NCBI GenBank assembly: GCA_021806865.1
Contig: JAKAPU010000129.1
Coordinates: 1 to 7,898 of the forward strand
Length of the DNA stretch: 7,898 nt
DNA from: an archaeon
GTDB taxonomy: Archaea; Thermoproteota; Nitrososphaeria; Nitrososphaerales; CADDZS01
Direction of reading: 5' to 3'
The notes below the pieces were generated by a model. The model was given only the letters and a program-made list of their open reading frames with translations, searched no databases and had not been told where the DNA came from. Below, piece by piece: positions 4,171 to 7,898 of the stretch; the stretch's first letter is position 1; every line of letters begins with the position of its first letter. The position numbers and the translations under genes are program-made.

Positions 4171-6060
4171 ATGACGGTTGGACTCTACGCGATAAAGATC
4201 AACGGCGTCGAGTATGACAACTGGAAGTCCTTTTCGACGGATGAAACCCTGGACTTGAACAGCAATTCAGGCAGCATCATCTTTCCCGATTTTGAGGCAC
4301 TGGACAACACACAATTCGTCAACAAGGACGTGCAGATTCTCCGAGATGGCATCCTATGCTGGCGTGGTGTAGGCATGAAGTACGAGAATATTCTGAACGC
4401 TCAAGGAATGCGAGACTGGAAACTCACTCTAGCCTCAAACAAGATCTATCTCGTGAGAGAGGCCTTCAGAAAAGGCGGCTCACTTACCTATGCGTATGGC
4501 GGCACTCAAACAAGCTATACGACGCTATCAACGCAATCAACACTCTGCAAAGATATTTTCACAGATGTTCTAGCGTGCCAGTATAGCTCGGTCCTTACAG
4601 CAGGAATCATCGACAGTGTAACAAACTATCCTCATGTTACGCTGCTGCTTGCAAGAACAACAGCGATGTATGCCTTTCAAAACTTGATCAACGCATCCTT
4701 GTGGGAAGTTCGATTCAACGCTGATAACACGGTCGATTTTCAGCAGAAAGTGGGCTCTCAATCTTCCGTTTTCACTTTCGTTGAAGGAATGAACATTATC
4801 GATTTCAAGTACCAGTATGGCGTTGACCAATTCGTAAATGATCCGATAGTCGTTGGCGCTGGGAGTGCACAGGGAACTTTCGGAGTCGTCAACGACAATC
4901 AAGTGGTTGCAGAGCCTACAAATAACGCAACATCTCTAGCGAACTATGGTAGATGGTCAAAGATATACAGTTTCAACAACATCTACGACATCAATACACT
5001 CACAGCATACGCCAACGCACTTCAAAACGACCTACAAACTCCGCTTTACACTCTTGACTTGCTCGTAACTGTCCCGGTGTCAGGCGTTCCTTTCAAGATA
5101 GGCGATGTCGTTTCCATTACTAGCCCTTCGCTCGGACTAAACGCTTCTCAATACAGAATCATTCAGATTAAGCGTCAGTATGACGCAAGCACTGGCGAAC
5201 AGATCACGTTGAGCGTGCAGCCAAACGCAAGGTTAGTTTCGCTGAGCCATGCACGGCTCAAGTCTCTCGAATTCATTTTGAACTCGCAGACAATGAACCA
5301 GCAGATCTTCGGAAACACTATCAACTCCAATCCTACGCAGATTCCGCAGTCAGTGGTAACTGCTTCAGCCTACGTGATCAATCAGGGCTCAGGATATAAT
5401 CCGAACAACACGCTAGTCTCTGTTACAACTGATGCACATCTTACCATTCCAAACACGGGCACTGCCAACCAATACGAGTTGGTCGTGGAAGGCACAATGA
5501 CCAATTCAGGCGGGGCAACCAACATTGCCGAAGTTTTGATAATTGACAACACTACGGGAAAGGTTCTCTATGACAGCGGCTATGGCAACTATGGCTACAG
5601 CACTGGGCAGAGAACGATCACGATTACCGAGAACATTAACGGGCATGACATAATTTTCAGAGTAATCGGAGTAGGCGTCTATGCATTCGGCAACGCGAGT
5701 TGGGTACAGTACGTCTCTGGCTGGCTCAACTGCACGACAAACACAAGCATGGTGTGCCACGCCGCGCTCGGCCTAACAGGCGAGTTCAACGGCGGAACTA
5801 TTGACATCGAAATAGACACTACGAACATTGCTTTGAGTTCAACAACACTGCAAATAGTCGAGGTAAAGACGAGCAGCGCCCTTTACACGAACAACAGTCC
5901 TGCCGTCAACACGCCATACAGTTACACAGCCTCATCCGACATCATGGATGACGATATTGAATTTACCATTAGCACGACGCCCGCAACTCCGTCGGCATAT
6001 CCTGCATCGATGATTCTGAAGGGCACTATTACGTTGAACGCCCCAATAGTGCCAACATGA
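4171..6060 (+). CDS. tail hub / tip protein with beta-rich C-terminal domains
   Basis: 629 residues; ATG three bases after the tape measure stop. The N-terminus (YAIKINGVEYDNWKSFS...NKDVQILRDGILCWRGVG, about 5-68) is the beta-rich opening typical of phage baseplate hub/tail-tip proteins (gp27 or Tal-like). A middle part (about 120-230) is mixed alpha/beta; about 290-350 (LDLLVTVPVSGVPFKIGDVVSI...QYRIIQIKRQYDASTGEQITLSV) fits the 'G..v.i......yrI..i......t.tl.l' pattern of hub barrels. After a helix near 360-380 come two Gly/Asn/Thr-rich beta domains: about 400-520 (ending in a Tyr/Trp-rich stretch) and about 530-622. These look like exposed adhesion-type beta sandwiches. No peptidase or lysozyme motif is visible, in keeping with a host lacking murein. 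The exact hub family is inferred from pattern and position. Confidence 0.7.
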   Translation: MTVGLYAIKINGVEYDNWKSFSTDETLDLNSNSGSIIFPDFEALDNTQFVNKDVQILRDGILCWRGVGMKYENILNAQGMRDWKLTLASNKIYLVREAFRKGGSLTYAYGGTQTSYTTLSTQSTLCKDIFTDVLACQYSSVLTAGIIDSVTNYPHVTLLLARTTAMYAFQNLINASLWEVRFNADNTVDFQQKVGSQSSVFTFVEGMNIIDFKYQYGVDQFVNDPIVVGAGSAQGTFGVVNDNQVVAEPTNNATSLANYGRWSKIYSFNNIYDINTLTAYANALQNDLQTPLYTLDLLVTVPVSGVPFKIGDVVSITSPSLGLNASQYRIIQIKRQYDASTGEQITLSVQPNARLVSLSHARLKSLEFILNSQTMNQQIFGNTINSNPTQIPQSVVTASAYVINQGSGYNPNNTLVSVTTDAHLTIPNTGTANQYELVVEGTMTNSGGATNIAEVLIIDNTTGKVLYDSGYGNYGYSTGQRTITITENINGHDIIFRVIGVGVYAFGNASWVQYVSGWLNCTTNTSMVCHAALGLTGEFNGGTIDIEIDTTNIALSSTTLQIVEVKTSSALYTNNSPAVNTPYSYTASSDIMDDDIEFTISTTPATPSAYPASMILKGTITLNAPIVPT

Positions 6061-6061
6061 C

Positions 6062-6066
6062 GGTGA
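6062..6066 (+). promoter_or_regulatory. Shine-Dalgarno GGTGA for the TTG start at 6073
   Basis: GGTGA matches part of the GGAGGTGATC complement of the 16S 3' end and lies 6 bases before TTG 6073. An in-frame TGA at 6064-6066 makes 6073 the first available start, so this site supports a TTG initiation codon. A GATGA at the same spacing precedes the TTG of the gene at 7571. Confidence 0.6.
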
Positions 6067-6072
6067 AATGAT

Positions 6073-7557
6073 TTGAGAATTGGATCTCTTTCAAACGTGA
6101 ATATCGATCACTGGACGCCTTCCCACCAGCGAACCACAGTGCGAAAGCAGGTACCTGGCTTCATCGCAACCCAGACTTACGACATTGTCGCAAGAAACAA
6201 TACTCTCTCGATCAAAGGATATCTCGTCGGAACCAGCACCAGCGACCTTGCCACGCAGGCAATGACGCTCAAGGGCTACGCGAACCAGAGGAAAGTCGTA
6301 TGGATTGACGCGAGCGATCAATATCAGGGCTACGTGGAGCTGTGCAGGATAACAGATCTTCAAGGCCCTATCATCGACGCAAGCAAAGGCGCACTCATCG
6401 CGGATTTTACTATGAAATGCGCAGTGCTACTTCCTTGGGGCACAACCGTCACAAATCCATACAACCAATCTGGAATCGTCCTGAGGGATTTGAACGGCGT
6501 GGGCAAGGAGTACATGCTCAACCCGCTGGAATTCAACTGCAACTTTCAGCTCAACGAACAGACAACGCCTCACTCATTCTCCTGGGAATTCATACTGGAC
6601 AACCAGAACGCCTTCAGCGGAAGCCAGTCGATCATCACAGAGTGCGAAAGTACAATCAACTGGTCGTCGCACGACGGTACAGGTGTGAGCTTCGCCAACG
6701 ACACCACAATCTTCAAGCAAGGCACAGCCTCGCTTTTGTGCAGCGGCACTCCGACCTCGGGAGGAACGCTCGGCTTTGCCTACACAATGACAGCTATGGA
6801 TCTCACGAATTTTGATTTCCTGCTTCTTTGGATTCGCGCTGACTACGGAGGCAACTCGAGCGGTTCTGCCATCATCTATTTGATGGACGCAAGCGGCTAC
6901 TATCGCAGCTGGACGTACACCACAAACGCAAACCAGTGGTACCGGCTGGTCGTTCCAATCAGGAACCCAAAAACAATCAGCGGAACTCTGGACATAGCCG
7001 CCGTTACAGAAATTCTGATCCAAGTAACTGGAAGCACGAACACTAGCGATTGCTGGGTCGACGAGATCTCAGTCGACGTAGGCAATCCAGTCTATCTTGA
7101 GTGCATGATTCCTGACAACGTGATACGCAATGTATCTAACGCCTTCGCTATAGAAACATACGCTTGGAACGGATCCGCGTACGCTCTCATGAACGCAGAA
7201 GGAGCTTTCGGTGATGACGGCACGTCCGCTGTATTTTACTATCTCGATGGCACGGCAGAGAACGCGATCTGGAACATCTTTGGTGCAGGCCTCTGGATTC
7301 CAGCTGCGATGACGGCAAGCGGCAACAAATGCAACGGCGCGAGCGGAAGCAGTCTTCCATCAACCTTGGCTTACACTCCTATGTGGGGAACTAACAATCG
7401 CTTCGGGTTGGAAATCAGGATGCCCCCTGCCGCAAGCGATTCCGTATCTGGGAACTATCCGTCAAACGACCTTTCAGGACCAATGGCAATCAGCAAAACG
7501 AGAATCAAGATCGTCGTCTACTACGCCAATGACGACACTACATACGTTGGGATTTAG
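6073..7557 (+). CDS. Dit-like distal tail protein with a carbohydrate-binding-like module
   Basis: 494 residues from TTG 6073 (first possible start, GGTGA 6 bases upstream). Residues 1-125 fit a distal-tail-type beta domain: VPGFIATQTYDIVARNNTLSIKGYL, then a helix (DLATQAMTLKGYANQRK), VVWIDASDQYQGYVELCRI, and a strand ending MKCAVLLPWGT. A linker-like beta region follows. Residues about 185-337 have the layout of a jelly-roll carbohydrate-binding module: KQGTASLLCSG, MDLTNFDFLLLWIRADYGG, AIIYLMDASGYYRSW, NQWYRLVVPIRNPKTISGTLDIAAVTEILIQV and CWVDEISVDVG, matching the 'G..sl', 'Dls.yd.l..wvr.D', 'W..~.vpl', 'vDdI.v' pattern of such folds. The rest (about 340-494) is another beta-rich, Trp/Tyr/Gly-rich domain. 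I infer a tail-tip protein whose modules contact host surface glycans. The Dit-like label is by pattern, not a firm family match. Confidence 0.7.
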   Translation: MRIGSLSNVNIDHWTPSHQRTTVRKQVPGFIATQTYDIVARNNTLSIKGYLVGTSTSDLATQAMTLKGYANQRKVVWIDASDQYQGYVELCRITDLQGPIIDASKGALIADFTMKCAVLLPWGTTVTNPYNQSGIVLRDLNGVGKEYMLNPLEFNCNFQLNEQTTPHSFSWEFILDNQNAFSGSQSIITECESTINWSSHDGTGVSFANDTTIFKQGTASLLCSGTPTSGGTLGFAYTMTAMDLTNFDFLLLWIRADYGGNSSGSAIIYLMDASGYYRSWTYTTNANQWYRLVVPIRNPKTISGTLDIAAVTEILIQVTGSTNTSDCWVDEISVDVGNPVYLECMIPDNVIRNVSNAFAIETYAWNGSAYALMNAEGAFGDDGTSAVFYYLDGTAENAIWNIFGAGLWIPAAMTASGNKCNGASGSSLPSTLAYTPMWGTNNRFGLEIRMPPAASDSVSGNYPSNDLSGPMAISKTRIKIVVYYANDDTTYVGI

Positions 7558-7570
7558 AAGATGACTCAAA

Positions 7571-7756
7571 TTGACTTACAGAAAGAAAATAGAGAGGGAC
7601 AAGCCGGTGACGCTTGCTCCAAACGTCCACAAAAAGTTGAAACTGATCTGCTTTGATCACGACCTCTTTCTTCACGATCTGGTAAACGCGCTGCTGCAGG
7701 TGATACTTACTGATGAAGAGAGACTGGAAGAAGTAATTGCTGGTTTAGAGCCTTAA
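7571..7756 (+). CDS. small ribbon-helix-helix-like DNA-binding protein
   Basis: 61 residues. TTG 7571 is the first possible start, with an in-frame TGA at 7562-7564; GATGA (7560-7564) lies 6 bases upstream, as before the preceding gene. The basic N-terminus TYRKKIERDKPVTLAPNVHKKLKLIC gives one strand (about residues 11-17) and a first helix (18-28); DLFLHDLVNALLQVIL gives a second helix (about 31-47); an acidic tail follows (TDEERLEEVIAGLEP). This is the strand-helix-helix size and order of RHH (CopG/Arc-type) proteins, which dimerise through the strand and bind palindromic DNA. It follows the tail gene by 13 bases, so it is probably the last gene of the operon and may feed back on viral transcription. 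A frame from ATG 7561 gives only 31 unlikely residues. Confidence 0.65.
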   Translation: MTYRKKIERDKPVTLAPNVHKKLKLICFDHDLFLHDLVNALLQVILTDEERLEEVIAGLEP

Positions 7757-7760
7757 CGGT

Positions 7761-7807
7761 GAAGGAAGTCATAGCTACCAATCTTGGTGTTCGGAGCTAA
7801 CTTCTTC
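7761..7807 (+). repeat. imperfect inverted repeat after the tail operon
   Basis: Left arm GAAG (7761-7764), AAGT (7766-7769), TAGCT (7772-7776) can pair with AGCTA (7795-7799), ACTT (7800-7803), CTTC (7804-7807): 13 pairs, with a G and a CA bulge only on the left. The loop itself can form ACCA/TGGT (7777-7780 with 7785-7788). It lies between the last tail-run gene and the next promoter. It could be an RNA 3'-end structure; there is no T-run after it, which an archaeal terminator would normally have. Confidence 0.4.
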
Positions 7808-7820
7808 TGATACGAATATG

Positions 7821-7828
7821 CTTAATAG
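7821..7828 (+). promoter_or_regulatory. TATA-like box of a probable leaderless promoter
   Basis: CTTAATAG lies 24-32 bases before the ATG at 7853. This is the spacing expected between an archaeal TATA box and a transcription start at or next to the ATG, consistent with a leaderless transcript. There is no Shine-Dalgarno before that ATG. Confidence 0.5.
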
Positions 7829-7837
7829 AGAAGAATA

Positions 7838-7855
7838 CATCTATACGTATAGATG
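7838..7855. promoter_or_regulatory. 18-bp perfect palindrome over the start codon, probable operator
   Basis: CATCTATACGTATAGATG equals its own reverse complement over all 18 bases, and the final ATG is the start codon of the truncated RHH gene. It covers the expected transcription start just downstream of the TATA-like box. RHH proteins commonly repress their own genes by binding such palindromes, so autoregulation is the simplest reading. The RHH protein encoded at 7571-7756 is another candidate binder. Confidence 0.65.
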
Positions 7856-7898
7856 CCGAAGCGAACAACCGTCGTTCTCGAAGACGATTCGTATAAGA
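7853..7898 (+). CDS. N-terminus of a ribbon-helix-helix protein (3' partial)
   Basis: Only 15 residues are inside the window: MPKRTTVVLEDDSYK. The run of basic residues, a Thr-Thr-Val-Val-Leu strand and then acidic residues with a Tyr is the N-terminal strand and helix start of small archaeal RHH proteins; similar 'MPKRTTVVL(D/E)D..Y' beginnings are common in Nitrososphaerota. Such proteins are DNA-binding regulators, some of them antitoxins. It has its own probable leaderless promoter and palindromic operator, separating it from the tail operon. Whether it is viral or the first flanking host gene cannot be seen from here. Confidence 0.6.
   Translation, partial: MPKRTTVVLEDDSYK

Noticed and set aside
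4570..4902. 110-codon minus-strand frame inside the hub gene
   Set aside because: Located inside a well-supported 629-codon gene, with no ribosome site or recognisable motif.
6342..7023. Alternative frames on both strands inside the Dit-like gene
   Set aside because: The + frame is Arg/His/Gln-rich nonsense-like sequence and the minus frame is Cys/Val-rich; the main frame has coherent beta-domain patterns.
7561..7656. 31-codon frame from ATG 7561
   Set aside because: It is short and highly polar and ends inside the RHH coding sequence; the overlapping TTG frame gives a recognisable strand-helix-helix protein.
7759..7800. 13-codon frame from GTG 7759
   Set aside because: Too short, no motif, and it coincides with the inverted repeat.
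7757..7852. tRNA gene or attachment site at the end of the tail module
   Set aside because: No cloverleaf, T-loop motif or direct repeat could be found; the pairing seen forms a single bulged stem.
1..7898. CRISPR array, insertion sequence, integrase or toxin gene
   Set aside because: No regularly spaced repeats, terminal inverted repeats, transposase or integrase motifs were found; the truncated RHH gene at the end could belong to a toxin-antitoxin pair but its partner is outside the window.

Overview
This window reads as part of the tail-morphogenesis region of a head-tailed (Caudoviricetes-type) virus or provirus of an archaeon. Nearly all coding is on the + strand, genes are packed with ATGA, TAATG or few-base junctions, and the order is viral: tail-tube-like C-terminus, small membrane protein, tail assembly chaperone (G, with a T extension in the -1 frame), small unknown protein, winged-helix regulator, HK97-gp10-like tail completion protein, multi-pass membrane protein, tape measure protein, tail hub/tip protein, Dit-like protein with a carbohydrate-binding-like module, and a small ribbon-helix-helix (RHH) protein. 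The archaeal reading rests on three things: the regulator resembles the archaeal ArnR1-like winged-helix family; the last gene has an apparently leaderless promoter (TATA-like box about 25-30 bases before the ATG); and that gene's N-terminus, MPKRTTVVLEDDSYK, looks like the abundant small RHH proteins of Nitrososphaerota (ammonia-oxidising Thaumarchaeota). The lineage is inference; no integrase, attachment site, rRNA or tRNA is visible to fix it or to show integration.

Layout. 1-582: end of a tail-tube-like gene and a Gly-rich membrane protein. 583-659: structured gap. 660-1422: tail assembly chaperone, its -1 frame extension and a 73-residue unknown. 1445-1780: winged-helix regulator. 1781-1857: gap with a 24-codon ORF and a strong Shine-Dalgarno. 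1858-4167: gp10-like protein, four-helix membrane protein and a short tape measure protein. 4171-7557: two large beta-rich tail-tip proteins. 7571-7756: small RHH protein, apparently closing the tail run. 7757-7852: intergenic segment with an imperfect inverted repeat, a TATA-like box and an 18-bp perfect palindrome covering the start codon of the last, truncated gene.

How the parts fit: tube subunits polymerise around the tape measure protein, which the G/GT chaperones coat; the gp10-like protein would help finish the head-proximal end; the hub and Dit-like proteins form the distal tip, where the carbohydrate-binding-like module is a good candidate for recognising glycans on the host surface. 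The most striking signal is a textbook -1 ribosomal slippage heptamer (T TTT TTA, 959-965), exactly in phase to fuse G to the downstream T frame. Non-structural additions (regulator, membrane proteins) lie inside the tail operon, and the palindrome at 7838-7855 looks like an autoregulatory operator.
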